DNA of 13,964 bases from DATGSF01 sp035302865 (GTDB lineage: Bacteria; Bacteroidota; Bacteroidia; Chitinophagales; Chitinophagaceae): positions 1 to 13,964 of the forward strand of contig DATGSF010000076.1 in the NCBI GenBank assembly GCA_035302865.1, given 5' to 3'. The position numbers and the translations under genes were made by a program. Each line of letters opens with the position of its first letter. Within the stretch, counting starts at the first letter, position 1. The notes beneath the pieces are model-generated. The model had not been told where the DNA came from. It saw only the letters and a list, made by a program, of their open reading frames with translations, and did no database searches. Positions 1 through 7,521 of the stretch are shown here, in pieces.

Positions 1-2009
1 CACAAACACCGCAATATACTTATGGTATTAGTAATGGTAGTAATGTCTTTCCATTAGCAACTACTACTAGTAATAAGGAGCAATGGTTTTATATAATGAG
101 TGAATTCAATCCAATTGTTCCTGCTGGACAAATAGATAAAATATATATAAAACGTTCCTCTTCTTCAAGTACAACAGCTACTTATACAGGTTTTACAGTA
201 AAAATGGGGATGGTGCCTAATACGCAAACTCAATTTGCAAATAATACTTATCTTACTACTCTACAAACAGTAGTGCCATCAGGCCCTTTTAGTATTGGTC
301 CGGGTAATGTGGATGACTGGATTGAGATTCCTTTAACTACTCCTTTTATATATGATGGAACTTCTAATTTAGTTGTAGAAATGTCTCAAACGACTTATTC
401 CGGAAGCGTAAATTTAAGGAGTGTCTTGTCAGGAACTACTAATCGCAGAATTCACGGTGGGGTGAACAACCCAACTGGAAGTTTAACAACTGGTCCTAAA
501 GACCTAGGAATCGATATGGAAACTGCAATTTGCGATACTGTTGATGCTCCACCAAATTGGGGCTTAATAGATTCTATACTTTCTGTTTGTATTAATAGTG
601 ATTTTACTTTAGAAGTTACAGAATTAATACCTGGGACTGGAGGGGAATATCAATTCCAGAGTTCTTCTGATGGGAATAATTGGAATAATGTGGGTACTAC
701 AAATACAAGTGGCTCTATGGTTATTAATAATATGACGCAAGATACTTATTTTAGAGTACAGTGGTTATGTAATGGTGTAGTAAAAGCTACTTCTGCTGCA
801 ATAGAGATTTTAGTAGTCGAGCCTGAAATACTTTCAGCACCTGATGTTACGCGTTGTGGTACAGGATCTGTAAGTCTGAATGCCACAGGACCTAATGGCT
901 CTATCATTCAATGGTTTGATAACTCTTCTGGAGGTACGCCAATCTATCAAGGTGGAACTTTTAACACTCCAACTCTGACAAATTCTCGTTCTTATTGGGT
1001 TGCTGCAGTTGTTGATGGAGACTGTATGTCGGACTTGGAAGAAGTTATTGTAACAATTTATCCTGATATTGAATTAAACTTACCTGATACTTTTAATTTG
1101 TGTACTTCGCCTATGGTTCCAGGTGTACTAGATGCTGGAGCTCATGCCAATAATCCTAATTATTTATGGGATGATGGAAGTACTAATAGATATAGAGAAG
1201 TGATGCAAGCTGGTTTGTATTGGGTAGAGGTAAGTAATGAATTTGGCTGTACTGATCGTGATAGTATTTATGCTAACATTCGATTAAATCCTAATGTTAA
1301 TTTAGGTGCAGATACCACTATCTGTAAGGGTGCTGAATTGATTTTAGATGCAGGTGGAGATGGAGTGAGTTATAATTGGAATACTGGAACTTCTGATCGA
1401 TATTTAAGTGTTAGTTCAGGTGGGACTTATTCAGTTATAGTAGAATCTGGTAATGGGTGTGTAGTTAAGGATTCTATTACTGTACAGTTGTCTAATGATG
1501 AAGTAGTAGAGTTTGATGGTATTCATGTAACAAACTTAGCTGCTAGAACATTTAAATTTGAATTGATTAATCCTCAAAATGCGGAAGAGTATTTTTGGAG
1601 TTTTGGAGATGGGAATTATAGCGGAGATCCGAGTCCTGCGCATACTTATGCACAATCAGGAAACTATATTGTCCATGTTGATGTAAGCAATATATGTGGT
1701 TCAGTTTATGATTCAATTTCGACCCATATTGTAAGTATTGAGGAAAAGGAGAAGGAAGGGAATATTGTAATTTATCCCAATCCTAGTAGAGATAAAGTTA
1801 CGATTGAAAATAAAACATCTCAACTTATAGAGGAGATTAAAATATTTGATGTTCATGGAAGAGAAATGTATAAAAAAGATTTAAAGAATAATTCCAACAC
1901 TAATAATATAACAGAATTGGATATTTCTTTTTTGCCAGCTGGAATGTATTGGATATATATAACTACAGAGAATGAACGAATAATAGAAAAAGTGAAAGTA
2001 ATAAAATAG
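1..2009 (+). CDS. T9SS-exported multidomain surface protein, 5' partial
   Basis: The reading frame is open to the window edge, so the ATG at 96 is internal. Codons 3-95 read QTPQYTYG and onward, matching the mature N terminus of the paralogue at 2180, where the signal peptide ends just before this point; essentially only the signal peptide is missing. Counting from the ATG at 96, the domains are: an N-terminal beta-rich module ending in PFIYDGTSNLVVEMSQ (to about residue 100), a middle beta module with NWGLIDS (about 150-240), an Ig_7-like domain (about 243-322), two repeats of the LGxDT..C..LDAG..Y.W..G type (329-395 and 403-466), a PKD domain with core FWSFGDG (500-506), and a T9SS type A sorting domain starting IVIYPNPS at 557. 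The inferred role is export through T9SS with attachment to or release from the cell surface. The ligand is unknown, and no enzymatic domain is visible. Confidence 0.9.
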   Translation, partial: QTPQYTYGISNGSNVFPLATTTSNKEQWFYIMSEFNPIVPAGQIDKIYIKRSSSSSTTATYTGFTVKMGMVPNTQTQFANNTYLTTLQTVVPSGPFSIGPGNVDDWIEIPLTTPFIYDGTSNLVVEMSQTTYSGSVNLRSVLSGTTNRRIHGGVNNPTGSLTTGPKDLGIDMETAICDTVDAPPNWGLIDSILSVCINSDFTLEVTELIPGTGGEYQFQSSSDGNNWNNVGTTNTSGSMVINNMTQDTYFRVQWLCNGVVKATSAAIEILVVEPEILSAPDVTRCGTGSVSLNATGPNGSIIQWFDNSSGGTPIYQGGTFNTPTLTNSRSYWVAAVVDGDCMSDLEEVIVTIYPDIELNLPDTFNLCTSPMVPGVLDAGAHANNPNYLWDDGSTNRYREVMQAGLYWVEVSNEFGCTDRDSIYANIRLNPNVNLGADTTICKGAELILDAGGDGVSYNWNTGTSDRYLSVSSGGTYSVIVESGNGCVVKDSITVQLSNDEVVEFDGIHVTNLAARTFKFELINPQNAEEYFWSFGDGNYSGDPSPAHTYAQSGNYIVHVDVSNICGSVYDSISTHIVSIEEKEKEGNIVIYPNPSRDKVTIENKTSQLIEEIKIFDVHGREMYKKDLKNNSNTNNITELDISFLPAGMYWIYITTENERIIEKVKVIK

Positions 2010-2179
2010 ATGAGATAAAGGGATATAAAGAATAAATAATTAATGATTGATGTTCTTGTATAGCATGGCTTTATATGTTGTATAAAAAAGCATTTATAAA
2101 TTAATCTCGAAAAAGTTTTAATTTTTAAAGAAATATTTTTATTATTGATTGATGTGAAATTTCTAAAAAACATTAAAAT

Positions 2180-4717
2180 ATGAGATTCAATTATACAAAA
2201 CAAATTATTTTTTTCATTCTATTTGCAATAATAGGGAGTGCATTGTGGGCTCAAGCTCCTCAATACACCTATGGAGATAATACAGGTACTGATGGTAATC
2301 CTTTAAATTCATCAGTTAATAATAAAGAACAGTGGTTATATGTAATGAGCGACTTTACACCCGCTGTTCCTGCTGGGGTAATCGAGTCAATTTACGTTCG
2401 AAGAGCTAATGCATCAACAACTTCGACCTCGTACACTGATTTTACAATAAAAATTGGGCATATACCAAATACCCAAACGGAATTTGCAAATACAAATTAT
2501 ATTACTGGACTTCAAACGGTTGTGGCAGCAACTACACATTCTTTACCGGCTGGAGCTGCTGGGGATTGGATTGAAATTCCATTAACAAACCCATTTATTT
2601 ATGATGGAACTTCAAATTTAGTTGTTGAAATGTCACAAAATGGAGGAAGTGGAATTAATTTACGACCTGGTACTTTAACTGGAACTAATAATAGACGTTT
2701 ATATAGTAATAATACTAGTACAACATCAGCTAATCGTTATACAGGTCCAAAAAATTTAGGCTTAGATATTAATACAGACCCATGTGATAATACTGTAACA
2801 CCTTCAAATTGGGGTATTATGGTTGGCGCAGACTTAGCTTGTGTTGGAGATGACTTTAATATGCAAGTAACTGAATTATTACCCGGGGTAGGATTAACTT
2901 ATCAGTTTCAATATTCATTAGATGGTGGTACAACATGGTTGGATTTGGGAGCTCCAAATATAACTGGTGTGGAATCATTTGATAATATTTTACAAAATAC
3001 ACAATTTCGTGTACAATGGCTATGTAATGGAGTGGTTCAATACTCTTCAACTCCAGTATTAGTAGAAGCTATAGATCCAGAAATATATAGTGTTCAAAAT
3101 GCAGAACGTTGTGGTCCTGGTCCAATAAGCTTATCAGCAACTGCAACTCCAGGTTCAACTATTTCATGGTTCGATAATCCAAATGGTGGAGTGCCTATAC
3201 ATGAGGGAGATACTTATAATATTCCGAACCTTACTAATACAACCTCTTATTGGGTCAATGCAAGTGTAGAAGGTTCTTCATCTTACAGTGATTCTTTAGA
3301 AACAATATTTTCTGGAGGTAATCAATGTGGTGGAGGAATAATGTTTGATTTAACTCCTGAAAGAAACCTGGATATTGATAGTTTTAAAGTATTAACTAAA
3401 GGTTCAGGTACTCAATTCAAAATTTATTATAAACTTGGAACACATGCAGGAAATGAAACGAATGCAGGTGCATGGACTTTACATGAAACTATAAATCGTA
3501 CCTACGGATCAAATGAAACTCATATCTTGCCTTTATCTTCACCAATAGAGTTAGATGCTAATCAGGTTTATGGAATTTATTTATATTATTACTCTTCTTA
3601 CACTAATGGTAATAATACATATAGTAATGCTGATTTAACTTTTGAAGGAGGAATAGGTTTATGTAATGAATTTAGTGGACTAAATATCCCAAGAGTGTTT
3701 AATGGTACTATTTATTATGGAACCAAAGGTTGTTCTTCTGATTTTGAAGAAGTAATTGCTACAATAAATCCTGAAGTTATTCCTTCTTTACCAGATACTT
3801 TTAGTTTATGTACTTCTCCAGAACATCCTGGTATTTTAGATGCGGGTTCTCATCCAAATAATGTAACTTATTTATGGGATGATGGCAGCACTGGTAGATA
3901 TAGGGAGGTTATAAATCCTGGAACCTACTGGGTGGATATTACTAATGAATTTGGATGTACAGTTAGAGATAGTGTATATGCAAATGTTCAACTTAATCCA
4001 ATAGTTAATTTAGGTTCAGATACGATTTTATGTATAGGTGCTGAAATAACCTTGGATGCTGGTTCGGATGGACAAAATTATAGTTGGAATACTGGAACCA
4101 CTGGAAGATATTTGACTGTAAATTCCCCCGGAACATACCAAGTAGTTGTACAAGCTGCTAATGGATGCGTAGTTGTAGATAGTATTAAGGTGGAACAATC
4201 TACTGACGTTTTAGCAATAATAGATGGAATATTTGCTCAAAATATTGATCCTTATACCTTTAGGTTTGAAGCAATTAATCCTCAGTATGTTGATGAATAT
4301 TTTTGGAGTTTTGGAGATGGAACTTATAGTGCAGATATAAATCCCTTTCATACTTATTCTGCAAAAGGAAATTATGTAGTTCATTTAGAGGTGTCAAACT
4401 CCTGTGGTGAAGTATATGATTCCATTTCTACTCATGTAGTTTCAATAGAAGAAAATACCAATGGTAATGATGCGATTCAAATTTATCCGAATCCTTCAAA
4501 TGGGAAAATAACTATAAAAAACACTTCAAGTAAAGCCATAGAACGTATATTAATAAGCGATGTTCAGGGTAGAATAGTTCTTGAAGAGAGTATTAAAGAA
4601 GAAGAAATTAATTTAGAAGAAAATTATATGGACTTAACACATCTCGTATCTGGAGTGTATTGGGTTCAGATATATACTGATGATGGTATAATAATCAAAA
4701 AACTAAAACTCTTGTAA
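2180..4717 (+). CDS. T9SS-exported multidomain surface protein with nested extra domain
   Basis: This 845-residue protein is a tandem paralogue of the gene ending at 2009. Residues 1-25 form a Sec signal peptide (Lys followed by IIFFILFAIIGSALWA, cleavage before QAPQ). The same module order follows: N-terminal beta module with PFIYDGTSNLVVEMSQ, middle module with NWGIMVG, Ig_7-like domain, two LGSDT/LDAG/WNTG repeats (about 537-603 and 611-675), PKD domain with core FWSFGDG (708-714), and a type A sorting domain from IQIYPNPS at 766 to the end. Unlike its neighbour it has about 150 extra residues (roughly 366-517) inserted in the Ig-like domain. It is probably surface-attached or secreted and may bind polymers or mediate adhesion, but no ligand or enzyme site is recognisable. 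The 170-bp gap upstream shows no TAnnTTTG element, so co-transcription with the first gene is possible. Confidence 0.9.
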   Translation: MRFNYTKQIIFFILFAIIGSALWAQAPQYTYGDNTGTDGNPLNSSVNNKEQWLYVMSDFTPAVPAGVIESIYVRRANASTTSTSYTDFTIKIGHIPNTQTEFANTNYITGLQTVVAATTHSLPAGAAGDWIEIPLTNPFIYDGTSNLVVEMSQNGGSGINLRPGTLTGTNNRRLYSNNTSTTSANRYTGPKNLGLDINTDPCDNTVTPSNWGIMVGADLACVGDDFNMQVTELLPGVGLTYQFQYSLDGGTTWLDLGAPNITGVESFDNILQNTQFRVQWLCNGVVQYSSTPVLVEAIDPEIYSVQNAERCGPGPISLSATATPGSTISWFDNPNGGVPIHEGDTYNIPNLTNTTSYWVNASVEGSSSYSDSLETIFSGGNQCGGGIMFDLTPERNLDIDSFKVLTKGSGTQFKIYYKLGTHAGNETNAGAWTLHETINRTYGSNETHILPLSSPIELDANQVYGIYLYYYSSYTNGNNTYSNADLTFEGGIGLCNEFSGLNIPRVFNGTIYYGTKGCSSDFEEVIATINPEVIPSLPDTFSLCTSPEHPGILDAGSHPNNVTYLWDDGSTGRYREVINPGTYWVDITNEFGCTVRDSVYANVQLNPIVNLGSDTILCIGAEITLDAGSDGQNYSWNTGTTGRYLTVNSPGTYQVVVQAANGCVVVDSIKVEQSTDVLAIIDGIFAQNIDPYTFRFEAINPQYVDEYFWSFGDGTYSADINPFHTYSAKGNYVVHLEVSNSCGEVYDSISTHVVSIEENTNGNDAIQIYPNPSNGKITIKNTSSKAIERILISDVQGRIVLEESIKEEEINLEENYMDLTHLVSGVYWVQIYTDDGIIIKKLKLL
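3275..3730 (+). other. Nested beta-sandwich-like domain inside the Ig-like domain
   Basis: Residues about 366-517 of the second surface protein have no counterpart in its upstream paralogue, while the sequence on both sides aligns (SYWVNASVEG before it, CSSDFEEVIATI after it). The insert contains GGGIMFDLT, then FKIYYKLGTHAG, AGAWTLHETI, YGIYLYYYSSYTNG, NADLTFEGG and IPRVFNGTIYYG. I recall this series from a jelly-roll-like module in other secreted Bacteroidota proteins, but its function is unknown to me. The exact boundaries are uncertain by a few residues. Confidence 0.7.
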
Positions 4718-4730
4718 ATTAATAAATGAA

Positions 4731-4780
4731 ATTTAAACTATAAAGCAGTTACTTAAAAGTGACTGCTTTATAGTTTAAAT
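4731..4780. terminator. Bidirectional terminator, 24-bp stem, overlapping the dinB 3' end
   Basis: The left arm 4731-4754 (ATTTAAACTATAAAGCAGT, then T, then ACTT) is complementary to the right arm 4757-4780 across two central bases, with one G/T pair as the only imperfection. The core GCAGT/ACTGC is flanked on both strands by TTTATAGTTT, so the element can serve as a terminator in both directions between the convergent surface-protein gene and dinB. Positions 4768-4780 also encode the dinB stop codon and the last codons of its C terminus. Confidence 0.85.
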
Positions 4781-5826
4781 AAACTAGCTTGATAGATTTT
4801 TTCTTGAAAATTGGAAAATCGAACACCTATTAAACGTATAGCTTTTTCTAAATTCCCTTCTTTTATCGAGTTTGAAAATATATCTAGTACTGCTTGTCTT
4901 AAATAATTAAAATTATGATTGGGTTGTATAACACTTTGCCTATTGATAGTTTCAAAATTTTTGAATCGTAATTTAATACTAACGGTTCTAGGAAATAAGT
5001 TTTTCTTTATAAGTATGGTATATATTCTTTCAAATAAATCCAATAATTTATTTTGAATAAGGATAATATCTGTGCTATCTTCTAAAAAAGTATATTCTTT
5101 ACTTACTGATTTTGTAAGTCCTTGTTTTTTTACTGGAGTTTTATCAATTCCATGTGCTCTTTCCCAAATGATTTTACCTCTTTTACCAAAAATATGTATA
5201 AGTTTTATCAACTCTATGCCTTGTAAATCGGAAATTGTTTGAATTTGCATAGACTTTAATCTTGCTGCAGTTTTTGGTCCAACTAAGGGAATTTTGTTGA
5301 TTGGTAAGGTTGCTAAAAATACTTTTTCAGTCCCAGGTAAAATATAAAATGAGCCGTTAGGTTTTCCTTCGCTAGTTGCTATTTTAGCTAGTGTTTTATT
5401 GCTAGCTAATCCAAATGATATTGGTAATCCAACTTGCTCAAAAACTTTATGTTTTTTATCTTGGCACCAGGAGAAAGCAGAATCAAAATCATTGAGATAA
5501 GATATATCCAAATAATGCTCATCTATAGATGCTTTTTCTACTATTGCATTTGTAGAGGTGAAAATATTCGTAATTATTTTAGAGTATTCCTTATATAATT
5601 GATGCTTAGGAGCTATGATGATTGCTCTTGGACATAATAATTTCGCTTGCTGCATTGGCATCGCACTCCGAATACCAAATGTTCTTGCTTCATAACTGCA
5701 GGAAGCTACTACTCCTCGTACAGTATCGTTTCCTATAAGTATAGGTTTCCCCATTAATTCTGGATTTTGCAATCTTTCTACAGAAACATAAAAACTATCT
5801 AAATCAAAATGAGCAATATATCGCAT
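4768..5826 (-). CDS. dinB: DNA polymerase IV (Y-family translesion polymerase)
   Basis: This 352-residue protein is of normal length for DinB. The palm begins HFDLDSFYVSVE, with metal-binding D8 and probable steric-gate Y13. The finger motif SYEARTFGIRSAMP lies at 44-57. The second catalytic motif SIDEHYLD at 100-107 supplies D102 and E103. A helix-hairpin-helix stretch (INKIPLVGPKTAARL) sits near 175-190, followed by the little-finger domain. The C terminus QASLFKL (346-352) is a typical beta-clamp-binding peptide of the QxxLF type. The protein copies damaged templates at stalled forks with low fidelity. It starts 1 bp after the stop of the upstream DoxX-type gene, so it is probably translated from the same transcript. 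No LexA-like box was recognised. Confidence 0.96.
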   Translation of the reverse strand: MRYIAHFDLDSFYVSVERLQNPELMGKPILIGNDTVRGVVASCSYEARTFGIRSAMPMQQAKLLCPRAIIIAPKHQLYKEYSKIITNIFTSTNAIVEKASIDEHYLDISYLNDFDSAFSWCQDKKHKVFEQVGLPISFGLASNKTLAKIATSEGKPNGSFYILPGTEKVFLATLPINKIPLVGPKTAARLKSMQIQTISDLQGIELIKLIHIFGKRGKIIWERAHGIDKTPVKKQGLTKSVSKEYTFLEDSTDIILIQNKLLDLFERIYTILIKKNLFPRTVSIKLRFKNFETINRQSVIQPNHNFNYLRQAVLDIFSNSIKEGNLEKAIRLIGVRFSNFQEKIYQASLFKL

Positions 5827-5827
5827 A

Positions 5828-6967
5828 TTATTTAACTTTTATTGCATCATGGTGTTTCCATTCAACTTCAGAAGGGTATTGACTATAGCTCCATTTGCCT
5901 TTTATTGTTCCTGCTTTTAGTATAATTAAACCTGGATTATTTCTTATTATTTGTTTGTTTGTTCTATAATCTATGTACAATATTTGGGCGTTTTCTAAAT
6001 TATACTCTTTCACTAAATTCCTTGTTTCTTCTTCAGAAATGCTACTTGCAATATAAAAACCAATATTGTTTTTAATAGCTGTTTGGATAAGAGCAGGAAT
6101 TTTATCTATATTTTTCTTTTTAAAATCTTTGTTTTTTATTAATAGTATAAAATTATAACCTGGATCTTTCAATACAATATTCGTGAAATCATTTAAATCG
6201 GAATCAAATAAATAAAATGGAATATTAATGGAAGATATTTTATCTATACCGTTAGGAAGACTATCTAAAATAACAATTTGCTTATTTTTTATAAATGCTG
6301 CATGATGTGTTTGTATATTATTCCACTGTAAAGTATCTTGTCCGTTTAAAACGATAATTCTCTGTTTATTATAATTTGGTATTTCTAAATTTTTATTTAT
6401 TTCTGTAATACTCTTTCCTTTTTTATAAATAGAGCAATCGATAAATGGTAGATGTTCTATAGCCCACCAAGAGGTAAATAAAGTTATTATTAAACTTATG
6501 GAAAATAGGAATAAAACATATGTCTTATTTAAAATTAAAACAGGGAATATTTTCCTGTTTTTATACATGGTAAATAAAATCAACCAGAGAAAGATATTCT
6601 TTATAAAACTCTGTTTTGTTGAAAGTGGTAAGCAGTCACCAAAACAACCGCAAGTGTCTACACTGCCTGTGAATGTGGCTATTCCTGTTAAAACTAGAAA
6701 AAAACTTATAAATATCCAGGCTACGGAAACACTGATTTTTGGTCTAATGGATAAGATAAAAGCTATCCCTAAAACAACTTCAACACAGATTATAAAAAAT
6801 GCAGAAAATAATGTAAAGTTATCTAAGAAGTTTATATTCCAAGAGTGTAGAATTTCTTGCATTTTCTCCGATAAACCAATAGGATCATTTGCTTTAAGAA
6901 TCCCAGAAACTAAAAATAATATGCCAATACATATTTGTAGTATCCTTATCCATGTATTGTTTTTCAT
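5828..6967 (-). CDS. BT_3928-type membrane protein, DoxX/MauE-like with thioredoxin-like C-terminal domain
   Basis: The 379 residues start with an inner-membrane bundle: hydrophobic segments at about 7-25, 50-73, 78-100, 121-135 and 148-168. The first carries the DoxX/MauE-like pattern LFLVSGILKANDPIGLSEKM. A CGCFGDC motif lies between segments 3 and 4 (106-112). After the last membrane segment comes HLPFIDCSIYKKGKSI, a sequence I associate with the Bacteroides BT_3928 family. The C-terminal part (about 262-375) resembles a thioredoxin fold, with NNPGLIILKAGTIKGKW near its end, but lacks a CxxC site. The biochemical role is not established; a membrane redox function is inferred from the DoxX/MauE relationship and the cysteines. 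In other Bacteroidota this family is commonly found beside DUF1599 and tpiA. Here the DUF1599 gene is close, but an acetyltransferase gene lies between and no tpiA is present. Confidence 0.8.
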   Translation of the reverse strand: MKNNTWIRILQICIGILFLVSGILKANDPIGLSEKMQEILHSWNINFLDNFTLFSAFFIICVEVVLGIAFILSIRPKISVSVAWIFISFFLVLTGIATFTGSVDTCGCFGDCLPLSTKQSFIKNIFLWLILFTMYKNRKIFPVLILNKTYVLFLFSISLIITLFTSWWAIEHLPFIDCSIYKKGKSITEINKNLEIPNYNKQRIIVLNGQDTLQWNNIQTHHAAFIKNKQIVILDSLPNGIDKISSINIPFYLFDSDLNDFTNIVLKDPGYNFILLIKNKDFKKKNIDKIPALIQTAIKNNIGFYIASSISEEETRNLVKEYNLENAQILYIDYRTNKQIIRNNPGLIILKAGTIKGKWSYSQYPSEVEWKHHDAIKVK

Positions 6968-7041
6968 CTTGTTTTAATATAGATTGCAAAAAAATAAATT
7001 AATATTTTTCTTTTAAACTTTAAATATAATCAATTATAAAT

Positions 7042-7049
7042 TAAATTTG
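7042..7049 (+). promoter_or_regulatory. Candidate -7 promoter element for the acetyltransferase gene
   Basis: TAAATTTG matches the Bacteroidota TAnnTTTG -7 consensus and lies 36 bp before the ATG at 7086, giving a leader of about 30 nt. No TTTG was seen at the expected -33 position, and the gap is very A/T-rich, so a chance match is possible. Confidence 0.4.
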
Positions 7050-7085
7050 TGTTTTTAAAAAAGAAAATCTCTAAAAATTTTTGAT

Positions 7086-7520
7086 ATGCTAATTATAAAT
7101 AAAAGCTGGGAAGAGTTGACTTGTTCTGAACTATATGCTATTTTACAAATTCGAGCGCAAGTTTTTGTAGTTGAACAGGAATGTCCTTATTTAGATTTAG
7201 ATGATATGGATCAAAATAGTCGTCATTTATTTATAATAGAAAACCAAATCATTGTTGCATATATTCGAATCATTTTAGAAGAAAAAAGATTTAAAATTGG
7301 TAGAGTTGCAACGCGTAAAGAGTATAGAAGTAAAGGTTTAGCAAGTGCTTTAATGCAGGCTGTAATGAATTGGATTAAAAATCAAGAATCCGATAAAAAG
7401 ATACAACTTAGTGCACAAAAACATCTTGTGGACTTTTATGCGCAATGGGGATTTGTTTCTGATGGAAAAACTTATTTAGAAGTTGGTATCCCACATGAGG
7501 ATATGGAATACCAAAAATAG
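7086..7520 (+). CDS. ElaA-like GNAT family N-acetyltransferase
   Basis: This 144-residue single-domain protein matches the ElaA subfamily closely. It opens with SWEELTCSELYAILQIRAQV, then FVVEQECPYLDLDDMD and SRHLF, the typical ElaA signature. The acetyl-CoA-binding motif A is IGRVATRKEYRSKGLASALM at 71-90, with the R-x-x-G-x-A pyrophosphate loop at 81-86. FYAQWGF (117-123) and GIPHEDM (134-140) complete the family pattern. GNAT enzymes transfer acetyl from acetyl-CoA to an amine; the physiological substrate of ElaA-type members is not established. The start ATG follows an A/T-rich leader without a Shine-Dalgarno site. The gene is transcribed divergently from the DoxX-type gene, and its TAG stop is one base away from the stop of the opposing DUF1599 gene. 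Confidence 0.92.
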   Translation: MLIINKSWEELTCSELYAILQIRAQVFVVEQECPYLDLDDMDQNSRHLFIIENQIIVAYIRIILEEKRFKIGRVATRKEYRSKGLASALMQAVMNWIKNQESDKKIQLSAQKHLVDFYAQWGFVSDGKTYLEVGIPHEDMEYQK

Positions 7521-7521
7521 T

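Noticed and set aside
96..98. ATG at 96 as the true start of the first surface protein
   Set aside because: The upstream codons in frame match the paralogue's mature N terminus and no stop is present, so the start lies outside the window.
2010..2179. Possible terminator or promoter between the two surface-protein genes
   Set aside because: Only weak A/T-rich inverted repeats (TATAAA/TTTATA) and no TAnnTTTG element were found, so nothing can be called with confidence.
1853..2203. 116-residue reading frame on the - strand
   Set aside because: It lies antisense to the conserved sorting domain of the first surface protein. Its composition (Ile, Phe, Tyr runs) is what A/T-rich antisense gives, and no domain is recognisable.
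2856..3050. 64-residue reading frame on the - strand
   Set aside because: It is fully inside the second surface protein, antisense, with no recognisable motif.
6498..6977. 159-residue reading frame on the + strand
   Set aside because: It is antisense to the membrane part of the DoxX/BT_3928-type gene, whose own frame shows clear family motifs.
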